64,000 bases of DNA from Fasciolopsis buskii (taxonomy: Eukaryota > Platyhelminthes > Trematoda > Plagiorchiida > Fasciolidae): contig LUCM01009229.1 in NCBI GenBank assembly GCA_008360955.1, positions 1 through 64,000 of the forward strand, read 5' to 3'. A program made the position numbers and the translations under genes. The first letter of the stretch is position 1; the number at the start of each line of letters is the position of its first letter. Positions 15,001 through 29,200 of the stretch are shown here, in pieces. The notes under the pieces are model-generated. The model saw only the letters and a list, made by a program, of their open reading frames with translations. It did no database searches and was not told the DNA's origin.

Positions 15001-17940
15001 TGAGATGACCAGTGAAGACCAAAGCATAAGGACATCCTTTAGTAATTGATAGACCCAGTTTCGAGTAGATGAAGGTCATTACCAGTAGATGCGTGACTAG
15101 GGAGAGTAGAATGGGACGAGCTGCAAATACATATGCAACGCTTGGGAGGATTAGGCGAAAGTTCACTCGGTTTTGAAAAGTTCATGGTATTTTGAAGGTT
15201 TGAAGATTGATTCTCGAGGTTATCCTCAATCTTATTCAAGATCACACATGGCCAAATCGTTCGAGTTCTTTGTCACGGAGCCAGATGAATTGGAGGAAAG
15301 GGGGAGCAAATATACTAGTAGAGTATTTTCTATAGCTTTTTTGTGTTTGGACCCCCTTCTCCTTCTTGTTTCGATGAACATCGTAGCCAAATAGTTTGTC
15401 CTTGTTTTTACACAGTAGGCACGAGCTGCCTTACGCTAGTCGAAATTCGCGGTTTTTATTTAGGCATACCTCCGGAGTCCGAATGCTCCATACAGTGATG
15501 CTGATCTGGTGTTCCTCTCAAATTCGAGCAGTGTTCTGAAAACATTATTGTTCTAGCATCAAAGATTCCCCAACCCTACGTGTCCCTGGTCTTCAGCGGT
15601 TATCTTTCGGAACGTTACAGACAACCCAGCTTGACAATAGCAATGTATTGGCTTGAATTTCTACGCATAATCAAATATCAGGCCGATACAACTGATATCT
15701 CTTCTTTGATTCTTTTTATCTGTTCCACAGTTTTACTTGTTTCTTCCAGTAAAATTGGTTTCCGGATGAGGGAGTGAAAGAGGACCGGAGTGTTGGCCCC
15801 GCGTGTAATCTTTCTTCACTGTAATCCTCTCGTTCAAGCAATAAGGTCGCAGGTTCAAATCCTTCCACCGCCGGCCAACTTTCTCACTTGGCAACCCCAT
15901 GTTGACCGCGGCTCCCCTCTTTAAAATGTTGTACACATTGATAAATGAAATAAAAGATAAAATCTAATAATAATGATAATATAATGTGAAATTAAAAAGA
16001 TCCACCTAGGTTTTGTACACATTTACCTTGCGTCGATCATGCTTTCCCGGATCCAGTCATCTGAATGCCTTAATTGTTCTATCGATTGTAAACACTGAGT
16101 AAAAAGAAACCCAATCGAATGGGTTGTCGGGTTGTGCAACGGAAGAAAGATGTTCGATCTATGAAGCCTTTGTCCTATCTATCCAGACCTCAGTTCATCA
16201 AACCATCGCCGAATTCAAGAGACACCCCATGCCCGTTTTATTTTGTAAAACATGCATATATATACACATACACACTCACGTCCCCATGCACATGTAGACA
16301 TACTTAACATAGAAAGCCAGCGTGAAAAACAAAAACAAACTGCAGTCTTCCCAATATTTGTTTTGGTCTCGGTTTGCGCCATGGAACAGGTAAGCGCGAA
16401 CACCTTATGTTGGCAACCAAAACACATCTGATCCAAATTCGATCTGGTCCGATCTGCATTAAACCTTGTCTCCCCACCCATCTTTCTCTCTCTCTCTCTC
16501 CAGTGCATGGGGGGCAGAATTGGCAATTGTTTTTTCTTTTGTACTCGCCTAGTTTCACCAGTCGCCTCCTCTTTTTCATCATTGTCATCTTTGTTCCACT
16601 CTCTCACCCGTTCACTCTCTTTCTCTACTTCCCACTCTCCAGTTTTTCCGACCAAATTTATCGACTTTCACCACAATCATTTGCATATGTATGAATGTAT
16701 GAATGATTACACATGTGCATGCCTGAGAGTCGTGGTAAATGATCGGACAGTATCGTTCACATCCTGATCCTTTCTTTGTGCCGAACAATACAAGACGTGT
16801 TTGTTTGGCATCCGCACAAGAATTCACGTGGTGGTGGTGACGTTGGGAATGACGAGGCAATTGACAGATTACCACAGGGCGGTAGATGTGCCAGAACAAA
16901 ATCAGATAATTTTAACCCGAGGTAATACACATGAAAATGCGGGAAAATGACCGGGAAATGGTTGAGTCCTTACAGTCGTTTGAGCATGTCACTCTCTGTG
17001 TCGCGTTCCAAATCTGTATTTTATTTTTAGCCGTTTTCCTGGTGTTGCCTAACAAGCGTAACTGCATGCTTAGATCGACAGGTTTTCCTGTTCTCCAGTG
17101 GTCTCTGGTCATCGTTTTCTGGTCCTCTGATTGTAATTTAGAGGCTGAGACTGGGTTTTGAGATAACCACACCTTTCAGTGATCAGATGAATATTACGAG
17201 CTCATCCTCATTGAACAAGCGACCGTAGTTAAGCAACTAAATTTTATCTAGAAAGGTGCATTTTGCATGTTAAGCGACCTCCAACTCCCAAACGCTTCAG
17301 TACAGTCGGGTCTGGATGACTCAGACTCCGAGTTGGTTAGCTCTTTTGAACGCCCTTCAATTTCCTCTCGAATGACCGTGCACCTCAAACAGCTTCTGTT
17401 GAGGAATCTCTACTCACTGGCTTTTCGTTGTGAACCTAATGAAGTTTCCTCCCGTGTGCTATGACCGCGTCCCCATTCTGGTCCAACGCTCCACTACTCA
17501 AATTACCTCGGGCGGCGTGCGAAGCATACAACAAAGTGCACACCTGCATATGTGAACTTGAAATCTAGGATGTCCATCCTCACCCGAAAGATGTATGAAC
17601 TGGACTACCAGTCACTGTCTGTCGGTGGGCTACCAAACTCAGATGGCCCGGCTGCCTTGTATGCTGGGTCCATTGGATCAGTGTAGGACCCTCTCGCGTC
17701 AACCTCGTACTTCGGTTTCAGGAATCGGTGGTATCCTGCTCATTGAAAACTCATATGTCCTGATAAGGAACTGATGATGTAAAAATTAAGAATGGAAGAA
17801 CAGATATGTATGGAGAACTTTACAAAATCTTTCTGTCCCCTTCCTCTTTCTCCCTCGTTGTTTTCTTCTCTCGCCATGATGTGCACATAGTTGTGGTCTG
17901 TATCTATCTGTTGCTCTATCTGTTTGTCCGTTTCTCTCAC

Positions 17941-17983
<43 letters not shown>

Positions 17984-20149
17984 GGCCAAAACTGTGTTGG
18001 TAGACGATTTTCCGACGCAGACGAAACGGTAATTCGAATGTCGCACGATACTATGACTAATCCATCAATGTTGAAATGAATCACTTCCATGATGTCTGGG
18101 AAGTGAGTTTTCAGCTTCTGAATTTTTTGGCCCCTTTCTTCTTCCAAACAAAAAGATTGATATCTGACCTCTCTTACATTCGCGTCTTCACTAGCATCTA
18201 CATTATTTTCTATCTGTCATCCACGGAGAACGTTCTGTTTGTGACTCTAGAAACGTACAATACCAGTTTGACGATCCGACTGTCCTCGTCCTTTCTTTGC
18301 TTTCATGCTCTTTCTCGTCGATGTTCCGGGCGCGAAATTCCTGATTTGATCCATCGGTGTGTTGTTCTCACCATGTGGTCTTATAAGTGATAAATACGAG
18401 AATGCATTGACAGATACGTTTTCGCTAAATTACCTTCACACATGCAGTAAATAGTTCGGTCGTAATCCGCTTTAAACCATACCGTTCTGACCGACGGTAG
18501 ATTCGCGTTATTCATGGAAACATTCGGGACGCAGAGTACAGAGTGAAACTCCGCAGTTCATGGACGTTTGGTCTGATTTTTTGAAATCCATAGACATCGC
18601 GTACCCACAGACTTCCTCCTGGCTGAGACTCGAACTTGGGGTGTGCGATTTCGAGTCAGGCACATTCCCTTTAGACTATTTTTTTACACTCTTTGTCAAT
18701 GAAACCACAAAGTGCATCATTTTCAGGAAGAGGCTCGCGGCCACTAGGGGTTGCCAATTGGTAAATCTCGGTGGTGGTGGAAGGATTCGAACCCTTGACC
18801 CTCAGGTTGAAACGCTACCCTGTTGACCGGTTGGCCACCACTGGTTATTTGAATTGGTTCTTCACTATTCGATTTGCGTTCATATCCCATCGGTTACCGG
18901 CCGCCAGGAGATCCCTCATATGTATCAGCAAGGCCATAATAGATCATTTACGTTCTAAATGAGTAGAGGTTTGCACGTTTGTATGGATCTGGGCCGTGTG
19001 AAATTATTTCCCAAGATGATGCAGGATTTCTGGTTAATAGCTAGAAGCTCGGCCCAGAGAAACAGCTTCCCAATCCACGTATTTTGCTTAGTCAATGCAG
19101 GTTCGATGACCGTATTATGAATCATTACTTCACACACCGAAAGCGAGCTTTCCATTGATTTAAAGAAACTGTTCTCGTAAGGTTTACAAATGCCATGCCA
19201 TGGCATTTCCGTTACCGTTTTAATACGGGTTTTCAGTTTATTTTACGGAATCATCTGACCTGGCACAGGTTTTAGAAAAAGTGACCGTAAAACATCCTCT
19301 CTTATGCCAAATTCATCGACAATGCGTCAGGTGAGCAGATTGCAGTAAGATTTACAAATCTTGAGTTTAATTCCGCCACGGGTCGGTGGAAGCAGAGGCT
19401 TCATTCCATTTGATATGTCATGTGCCGCACAGATTCGCTTCGGTCCAGATTTCCTGAAAATTCTCGACCCTATCCACCATTCTTTTAATTTTCCCCCATA
19501 AACTTTCTGACAATTGTTGTTTTATGACCCTTCTGTGTTGGTTTGTTAATTGTAGCAGTCGACAGTATGTTTGTTATACGAATCGGACAACGTCTATGAG
19601 CCAGCCCCACAAGTCTCTCATCATCCAACCGTGCATCTCTCACACGAGGCGATTTGGTGAATTGAAAGTCACTGGAGAAATTGCACGTGGCATCTGCTAC
19701 TAGGCGAGGCATTCATTAGTCAGTGGGGGAAAATTCGTTGGGTTTGTTCTGTTCACAGGAAATAGGGTTTCATTTTTCCTCGTTTGTGTATAAGTCTTGC
19801 CACATGCACACACACACACACACACACACACGGAGTTGCCTGTGCGATCGATGGTGATGATTCAATTTCTGTTCTTTTTCTTGTTCTTGTTCTTGTCATC
19901 GGTGAGACCGCGGTGGCAATTGGCGGTAACAGTCAAGGTGATGTAATCGGTAGTATGTAGGTGAAAATAAAAAAAGAATAGAGCGGATATGAATGCTGGT
20001 GAATAAGGGTAATCATTTTTATTCCCCTCCAATGTTCCTTCAATACTTCATGAATCGAGGGCCATAGTCAGATGATTGAAATGTTGCAAAGTGGTTTTCA
20101 CAGCTGTTTTTATGAGTGTATGCGCACTTGTTTATGTTTGTGTGTGGTA

Positions 20150-20201
<52 letters not shown>

Positions 20202-23200
20202 NNNNNNNNNNNNNNNNNNNNNNNNNNNNNNNNNNNNNNNNNNNNNNNNNNNNNNNNNNNNNNNNNNNNNNNNNNNNNNNNNNNNNNNNNNNNNNNNNNN
20301 NNNNNNNNNNNNNNNNNNNNNNNNNNNNNNNNNNNNNNNNNNNNNNNNNNNNNNNNNNNNNNNNNNNNNNNNNNNNNNNNNNNNNNNNNNNNNNNNNNNN
20401 NNNNNNNNNNNNNNNNNNNNNNNNNNNNNNNNNNNNNNNNNNNNNNNNNNNNNNNNNNNNNNNNNNNNNNNNNNNNNNNNNNNNNNNNNNNNNNNNNNNN
20501 NNNNNNNNNNNNNNNNNNNNNNNNNNNNNNNNNNNNNNNNNNNNNNNNNNNNNNNNNNNNNNNNNNAATGCCCCAGGATATATATATAAGCAGGAAGTAG
20601 TATCTGGATGCGTAAACAAAATTAGCCCGGGAGCACACGACCGGTTTCGCGGTTATTGTCGCTCGTCAGGTATGCGTACCCGATGCTCTCTTGTCTAAAC
20701 ATCCACATACTTGTACACTCCGAATTGATTGATATTTCTCACCAGAATCGAATCTGTAGCAACAGGAGTGTGCATGGAAGCTCTTCGTCGAAGAGTCCAC
20801 AGAAGAATCACAACTGTGATTCGTTGATAATTCTTTGTCAGTTGGGCTGAGCCAACCTTAGGAACGAGGGCAGAATGCCCCAGGATATATATATAAGCAG
20901 GAAGTAGTATCTGGATGCGTAAACAAAATTAGCCCGGGAGCACACGACCGGTTTCGCGGTTATTGTCGCTCGTCAGGTATGCGTACCCGATGCTCTCTTG
21001 TCTAAACATCCACATACTTGTACACTCCGAATTGATTGATATTTCTCACCAGAATCGAATCTGTAGCAACAGGAGTGTGCATGTATGTGTATCAGCGATG
21101 GTGGAAAGTTATTCAATCGGAACGGCGTCGAATAAATGACAAAGTACCATATCAAGGTAGATGCTTTCACATGACTTTATTTCTTATGGAGGCTTTCGGT
21201 TTTTGAAAATGTTTGTCCATTCCCTTCAGAATGGTAAAATGTTATTTAATCATCAAGATCCGCGTGATTTATGTGAGGACTGGGTAAGAGTTTGTGGTTG
21301 CATGCTCTTCCGTTTTATGTAACAAACTCCGCGACAAAGCCTCGATATAGTTGAGTTCTGTAAAATTTATTTGGAAACCGACATCTTCCTTTCTTCTCTT
21401 TTGGATTCATACATTTGCTTTCGTTGGCGTAATCCGTCGGGAACAGCAGTTGCATTGGTACTGATCTAAAACCCATTGTTATTCGTAAGCATATGATCAC
21501 AGATTTCCGTCAATTCCGTGTTAGGCTGTATGCTTCCGGTTGAGATCCAGTGTTTGCCACCATCAACATAACAGTTCGACTCCCCCCCCGTTGCCAGTTC
21601 CTGTAGTTTTAGAAGACAATCCGCTGTCGTTACTACCTCTTATGGGGTCATCATTTCAAATACCGGCGTTATGATACCTAGGTGCACAATAGAGTATCAA
21701 GTCGATCGTTTCGTGGGCAGCCTGACCGAGCCCGTTTGAGGCCACTTGGATAATTCTTGTCGATCTGAAAACGGATCTTCGGCAGCTGGCCCATTTTCCT
21801 CGTGGCTTGACTAGCGTTAACGTGGGTACAGTGGAAGTTGGCCATTAAGACAGACACATCGATTGGGCATGTCAAGTGTGTTGGCGCCTAAAGCAGTTCA
21901 GTTTCCATGAGAATATCTTATCAAAATTCCTGTGTCAACCGTGAGAACGAACCCCAGTACCAGAGTCTCCCAAGTCCAACTGAAAATGTGATTATGAAAT
22001 GCCAGTCATCCAAGACAGCAGGCGACAAAAAACGGTCACAAGTTGAACCCATTGGAGATGATACCTGTCAGCGGAACTGTGACACATTATTTATTCCGTC
22101 TAATTGGCGGTTCGATGAGATGGTCGCTTCAGGCTGAGGTGGTTGGGGATAGCATTGTAGAGACTGATGACTGCTTGGCTTCCAAAGAAAATAAAGCTAT
22201 CTATGATATTCGAGGTTATGAAATAAAGTCTGCTAATTTGTTCCCTCTTGATTTCGGTGGATTGTGGAAACATTACTTTAGCTTTTAAGTAATCCCTGTT
22301 GTCAACTGACAAGGAGTAAGATTTCAATGAGGGAAGGCAACACAACGCAACGATGTTGCAAAGACGGCACACTTGGAGATTTTCAAGTTCGGAGGTGATT
22401 GAAGGAATAACACCTAGGAAAAACCGAACGAAGGTATGTTTTTAACTGTACAAACCAAGTTATTTGTAGTATTTGCATTGTAATAGTCTTCCCATCTGGC
22501 AACTCCAAGTGCTCCGTGAGGGTGGCGTCGAGGAGGAAGAGACCGGAAATCGCTTCTGGTGACCTGCGACACCCGCAACGCTGCACAGTCGCCGTGACAG
22601 CGAACCATTCTTGTTGAGGAAGTGTACAATGCTACTGTTTGTGGTGTTTTTACGATATTATTTAAATGTTCTTGCTTCGTCAAAATGTTTGTTGTATGCA
22701 TAAGTATATACATGTATACAAATATATAACTTTTGCATTATAGAACTATTGCGGACGAGATCACTGTTATTCGGCTTCGTGACGTTTTCTTTCCCCCTTT
22801 TCCTCATTCTCCGGGTCAACCTACGGCCCTGGATGAAAGCGCTATAACGGTAACGTAGACGTTGATGACGATGATGATTAACTAACAATATATGTTGAAT
22901 TTTTGGTTTGCAAAATAGGTCATCCACTTGATACGGCGCCCATGACCAATCATTTGGAAATTCACATCAAATCTCCTACTACTGCAAACTTCTGTGCGGC
23001 TCTGCGTCAACGTGTTCGCTTCGTACAGAGAAGTTCATTCTCACCCACGAGTCGGTTATCTGACCCCTCTAGGTCTGTGACCTGGGCCGCTGTATTACGT
23101 AATGTTGATATTCGATGAACTGTCGAGAAACTAGCCCGGCTAGCGTAATGGCTAAGGCGTTCGATTCTCAATCGTTCGTACTGAGTTCACGTCCCAGTTC

Positions 23201-26200
23201 GGGCACGATGAATATGCACTACCGATGATTCCTAACAAGTATGAACCGGCTGTACGTGCTTTCATGATTTTCATTACTGAGTTGAGGTTGACACTACATA
23301 ATGAATCATTTGACAGTTTACATCAAATCTCACTACTGCAAACTAGCTCCATGATTGATTCGAAAACCACAGCGATTATCCTGTTCCACGTATGTTTATT
23401 CTCCCAAAGGAAACTAATCTCTATGTGCTTGTTTCCTGCAAGTCGTCAGTTCATGAGTTTACACTACGAAATTTTTGTTTATGCATTGTTTTCGAGGGTT
23501 CCTTGAAGGAAATCCTCTACCTATCAGTGCAGTGAAATGGATATGCTCCACAGCCGCTAGGATTCACCACGTAGTTGAATGACAAGCTATACGCAGCGAC
23601 GTAAATCTGCAGTAAGTCGGATGTGGTTACAACAACTAGTCTCCGTCTACCACCAAAGTGGCATCCGGGGTTCGAACCTGTGTTCTTTTAGGGAGCGGCA
23701 GATGCTTAGTCCCCTTGGCCAGCCTCACACAGTTTTTCCTTATCTGGCACGCCTGGACTTCCATCAAATACGTTCACATTCAATTAGAATATTGGCATTG
23801 AATCAACGACTGTTCCTCGCATGTGGTCTTTTCAGGTGTCCGTTCATGCCAGGACAGAAGGGTCGTGGTCGTTGTCTTCCACACATACACACACACACAC
23901 ACACACACCCGCTCGCACACGCACACACTCACCTTGTTTGAACATGAAGCAGATTGCGTTTCAAACCGTTCTTCATTGGTCATTCGTATTCATCGATGCT
24001 GGGCCTTTTTCATCCATGAGAGCTCCTGAAATTTCGGCAAAGCACCGAGGTTACCCGATCAAGGAGTACGATACATGGCTGTTACATGGAGATCTTGTTT
24101 TATAGACAACCACCACTGTTCCCATATATTGATTTCTGTTTATCATTTCAGTAAGCCACTGGTCTAGAAAAGTCGGTTTCAGCCAGATAGCGAACGTCAC
24201 TCGTGGTTGCAGTAAACTGACGAAAGGATTTCGTCTTCCATTGTGCCCGGTAAGTTCAGGCAACTTTGATCGTCAAAAGGCATTGGTGAACAGATTACCG
24301 AAATTAGGCACTCGGTTACACCAGTCTCCCGCACCTCCGTCGCCCTTCTCTGAAGCAGGTAGTGGTGGGATGGAGGATCAAAATGATCAGTCGATCGCAT
24401 GACAAAGGAGTGTGAGTGCCTTAACTCTTGGACTAGCTGGTAGAGATCTGATTAGACTGCCGGTTTGGTGCTCACGAGAAACCCCGAAGTGATGATTCGA
24501 CAAAGTTGATGATATAGCATTCGAAATCTCTTCTTTCCTGTTTAGTTGTTGAACTTATTACTTTCCGGTTAATCTTTCACTGTTTTCCGTTTATTTTTCT
24601 CTCGAGTAGACGGTGCTGCCAGGTGGCAACTAAAACCAAGAGTTCCTTGATGCAAGGTCAATAGCTGTAAGAACTAAACTGATTCGAACCACACATGTCG
24701 CAGCTGCATGGCACGAATGATCACTCAACAATTTATGGACAGGTTGTGAACTCATTTGACTGTCACATTGAATCGATCAACCATGCATGTGGCAAGAAGG
24801 CATCGTTGGTCTACTTTGAAATAAGCTCATCCTTCTTTTGGTGTCGAACCGTCTTATTTCGCTCATGCTTTGTTCCCTAGACTGCTCTGTTTTGTTACGC
24901 CCTTCCTATGTTTCCAAGCCCTTGGAATCTTCATATTTTTAATAACAAGATCAACAAACCGTTCCTCCTTCTCTTTGCAGGCTGCCTTAACTATGTGGAC
25001 CAGTCTGTATGATTGAAAAATTGTCATCCAGTTATTTCAGTTCACGTCTGGAGGAAACCGTTTTCTTGCTGACAGCTTCTTCAGTGGTCTCGAGAAGCAG
25101 TCGGAAGCGGTGGTCTTGTTTATTTTCACCAATTTATACGTCTGTTCGAATAGCTAAATTATTTCTGTGCAACCAGATATCTGGGAAACCAAAAACAACT
25201 AATGAAATAGCAGCAGACGTAGATCTGAAACGCATCGACGGAATTGTTGAGAACCCATTTATTGGAAAGTGGTTTTGTCTCGTGTTTTGTCTCACTTCTT
25301 CCACGCGTTTTTCACTGCCTCCAATTGGAGTCAAACAAACATGTCTCTCATGAACGCTTAAAATACATTTCCACTCAGATTGTCGTTGTTGCTGTTGTTA
25401 TTGTTGCGGTAGTGGCGGTGTTGGTTGTGGTTCTTGTCGTCGTCCTCGTTGCGGCTGTTTTTGTCGGTTGTTGGTCATGCCGAACTGTCATGTAACACGC
25501 TGAACAATGAACGAACTCGACCTGGACCAACACAGCTTTATTTCAAGCTCCTTGTACAAAATGTGGTGTTTTTTAGGAAACGTTCATACCGGAGGAGAAG
25601 ATGGATAGATAAAAAATAGTTAGCTGCACTGAAGCGTGAAATCCCATGCTTTTCCAGTCCGGGGAGATTCACTACGGCTCACGTGACCCATTCAAATTAA
25701 AAATAAATTTATTTGGATGGATTCGAATTGTAAACCAGCTGGAACAAGATTCGTCATTTTGTGTTCCTGTTTTCCATATTGAACCTATATTGTATTTCAT
25801 ATCAAGCAGTGGCTTATTTCCAACCAACGGTTAGTTTCGTCGATTTTACGAAAATGCACAAATGTCGGATCAGTAATCGTCTGCTCCACCACCACCTTAC
25901 CGAAAACATCGTTTTTACACTTAAAAATGTGCCGTGCAATTTGTCATTAGTAACGTTCTGGGGAGGGTGATCATCGTGTTGTGTCCGAAAGTTGCAATGA
26001 TTGAATGGTGCATTTCCACTGGAACGTCTTTTTTGCCGTTAAATTTCCCTGTTCTCTCTTCATTCTCGCCATCCCGGAACTTCCCAACACAGGACAGTCG
26101 CTTGCGTCTGGTCTATCGCTCCGACCGTGCCTCAGGCTATCGACCAGTACTGAGGGCTCGACTACTGGATCAGACAATTCCCCGCGGGTTAAGTGAAATT

Positions 26201-29200
26201 CATTTCATTGTCGACGTGGCTGGTCTGCGGGAAGCGAAACGCCTGGAACCTGAACCCGGGTTGACGGAGTTGTTTCACTGGAATAAAACAGATGGATACA
26301 ACCGAACTGTGTATGGATTAGTAAACGCCAAAGGTTAGCGGGATTGTGCTTTATAAATACTCATCCATTTGAAACAAATCAAGCAATCACCCAATCAATC
26401 ACTCAAACTATATTTGGGTTTGCTTTCTTTTTAGCACTGGGATCTCATTTGAACTGCCATTATTGTGCATGCATGACCAGTCTATTTCTGAATCACAACT
26501 GACGCAAACCGACCATGAATTACCGTTGCGGTTCATAAGTCGGCTCGCCTTCCACGCACTCTCCTCGTGGTTCAGATGGGATTCTGTTGCCAAAACCATC
26601 AGAGTATAGTTATGATTCAACAGGAGAGTATGGCATGCACATGCCTGATGAACGGCAATAACCTCGAAACCGATTATCTGCTTCTGAGGAGATTTTGTTC
26701 TCTTATCCAAAAATGCTATATGACCCGCAATTAAAATTAGAAAAACCCTTTCTTGTTTATCTTCTGGGAGTAATAAAATTGGGGTCAACTGGAAGTAATG
26801 AAACAATAAACATTGTGGTTCCATAAAATTCATATGTCCGAAGATGACTGCTTGAGTTCCTCATACCAACCACATGATCACTGCTACACTAGTCAGTCAG
26901 TCAGTTGGTCAGCTAATCAATAAATCAATGAGCCGGTCAAGTATCAAGTCAACTAACCGATAATGAAACCAGCTTGTTGCCCCGTTGACTTGTGTATTGT
27001 TGATAAAATTGCCCAATTATTCAGCCTTATTCGGCCTGTTCCCCGTCCTTTCAGTATCCGTTGGTTACTTGTACACGGGCTGTTCCCGTGTATTCTGGGA
27101 GCATCGCACCGTTCCCTTACTTGGACACGAACTGACAGAATCCGGTTTAGCCAACTGGAAAATTGATTCGGTCCATCTCTATGCAGTTAACCATGGAATT
27201 GTCTATCGGTGAGTCAAATTTGCATACTTAGTCTAAAATATGCCTAACTGTTATATGGAATAGCAAAAAACTTGAGAACTGCAACTATTCTTTGCAGGAT
27301 GATTGAGCAACAAAGTCAAAAACTGGTCGCGATCCTGACTTGTCAGCCTCATTTGCGCAAACCATTTTATGTTTCATCAAAACCCCGCCTCAACCATGGA
27401 TTAATCGAATCAATTTCATTTCCTTGAAGTTGTTATTTTGTTTTCTCTCACTTCAATATTATGACAATACACAGCCTAAGCACTGGAACCGAACAAGATT
27501 AAACAGATTAAAATACCAATTGTTAATAATGACACCAGCTGGCGTGTTGCAAAATGATGCAATGACTGTTTTCACTCAACGGATTGGGTTCACCAAAATC
27601 CAAATACATACACAAACACTGGTACAAAGCTCTGTTAAGGTTAGAATACATTGATTTTCGGTGGCAAAAAGTGATATGTTGGTTTTCGCTGTACCAGTCA
27701 CTAGCGCTCAGATTGTGCCACATGTTCCGTTATTCTCGATCCAAGCTTGAGATCTTCATCTGCCGTCTCAACTATAACCCGAGATCGAGGATCATGATTG
27801 ACCACTTTTCCAGATATTTCAATTACTCAATATTTTACAGAAAACAGGTTATTCCCTTCTTGACCAATCTCGAAAATTAAAACGAGCAATTTTAGCTTGA
27901 ACTTGATTCCCCTGAAAATGTTGTGCATTACTTTTACGAAATGAGTAGGTTTGAGCAGTTCATCGGCGTTTGAGGGTTCTAACTCATGAAATCTCGGTCT
28001 AGACGCTGCGATGTTCACAGCTTAATCTCTGTCACTTACCGGCTATTTTTTGCCATTTTGATAGTTTCGTGAAAACAATCATCTTGCCTTCGTTACAGTA
28101 TGACGCAATCATCATATCTTGTTTCATCCGTGTTCGGGAATACCCCCTGACCATAAGGGTCTGGCACATTATCAGACCCAGGTAGCAAACGTTGCTCTGA
28201 AGAGGTTGAAGTGGAGAAGTGCACGACTATTTCACTGTTTTCATGAAATAATTCACCATGTGATATCATCGCTCATCTCACCACAAAGAAACCACGGAAG
28301 CACTGTACAGCTGTTTCATCCTTGTTAGGAATCATCAGCAGTGTATATCCACCGCGCCCGAACTGGGACGCGAACCCGGGACGAACGATTCTGGGTCGTT
28401 GTCCATTCCATATTGTGATGAAACCTTGCACCGTAGATGCGTTAAAACTGCCACACGTTATCCGAACATCATTGATTCTTATTTAAAACCTATGCAAACC
28501 ACATTCTGTTCATTCCATTTCTCAGTGGTGACGGTTCGCACATATTCCTCAAACACACTGACTGGCATGTGGTCCCGATATTGGGTAGCCGAACAATCAG
28601 ACGAAAACCGAATACTTGCGACTACTGTTCGATCAATCAGACTGGTTTTGGCTCCGCTGTTCTTCGACTCCCGGCTTTGATTACGGACTCTGTGGGACAA
28701 ATAGTGGTGGGCGATGGAAGCCGACTACGGTGGTTGCAAACACCGGAGTCCACGCAGTAAGCAAAACCCCAAGGGTAACATTTTTGCCTGACTGATTTCC
28801 CCGCGGAATTCACTCTTAGTTCACAAGTCTCATGTCATCTCGATCAACCTTGTACTCGGAGACCACCGGCCTCCAGTTTCGCTCTCACTAGGGAGCTCAT
28901 TAATGTTGCATATCCATCACCGCACCCAGGGTTTGAACCCGGGCTCCTTCGCATGGGAGCCGTGTGTGTTATCACCGCGCAGATCCGAATTACTGGTCCA
29001 TGTTTGCTCAGATGTTTTCTTCAGTGACAGCCAACTACGTTAGGATTTTCTTCTGAACAGATTCCTTTTTTTCATTGGATTGAATTTCGTAGAATTCGTT
29101 CTCCATTATTTTCACTTCCCATTCGTTTTGTCCAATATTTTTCTGCTCTCTTATGTTTAGTGCTGACAGTGTGAATTTCCGTCCATCCGAGTCGCTGGAC

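Larger units (their letters stand above)
20567..21083 (-). repeat. Tandem repeat of about 307 bp carrying a hammerhead ribozyme (retrozyme- or Penelope-terminal-repeat-like)
   Basis: The segment at 20567-20776 recurs nearly identically at 20874-21083, so the period is 307 bp. The first unit is complete (20567-20873) and the second is cut after gagtgtgcatg. Each unit holds, on the minus strand, a type I hammerhead ribozyme. Tandem units of a few hundred bases with type I hammerheads are known from animal retrozymes, schistosome satellite DNA and the terminal repeats of Penelope-like elements. The unit has no coding potential. The array abuts an assembly gap, so the copy number is unknown. Confidence 0.85.
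11298..26092 (+). other. Teneurin intron 3 (14.8 kb): SINEs, assembly gap and hammerhead-bearing tandem repeat
   Basis: It holds SINE copies (15805, 18675, 23134 and 23640 regions, with a weaker one near 13780), TA/CA microsatellites, a dispersed repeat on the minus strand (17750-17890), a 365-base gap and the 307-bp hammerhead repeat. Segments 11300-13700, 13900-15780, 16000-17740, 18850-19800, 21100-22900 and 24100-26090 show no recognisable gene. Confidence 0.55.

Noticed and set aside
14817..15245. Minus-strand open frames near 15 kb as a retroelement or gene
   Set aside because: Three short overlapping frames with no recognisable motif and no matching copy elsewhere in the window.
20072..20698. 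Long open frames across 20072-20698
   Set aside because: They are produced by reading through the N gap and the TA tract; no real coding sequence is visible.
23134..23204. Functional tRNA gene
   Set aside because: There is a mismatch in the acceptor stem, an imperfect B box and a SINE body attached, so it is a tRNA-derived repeat.
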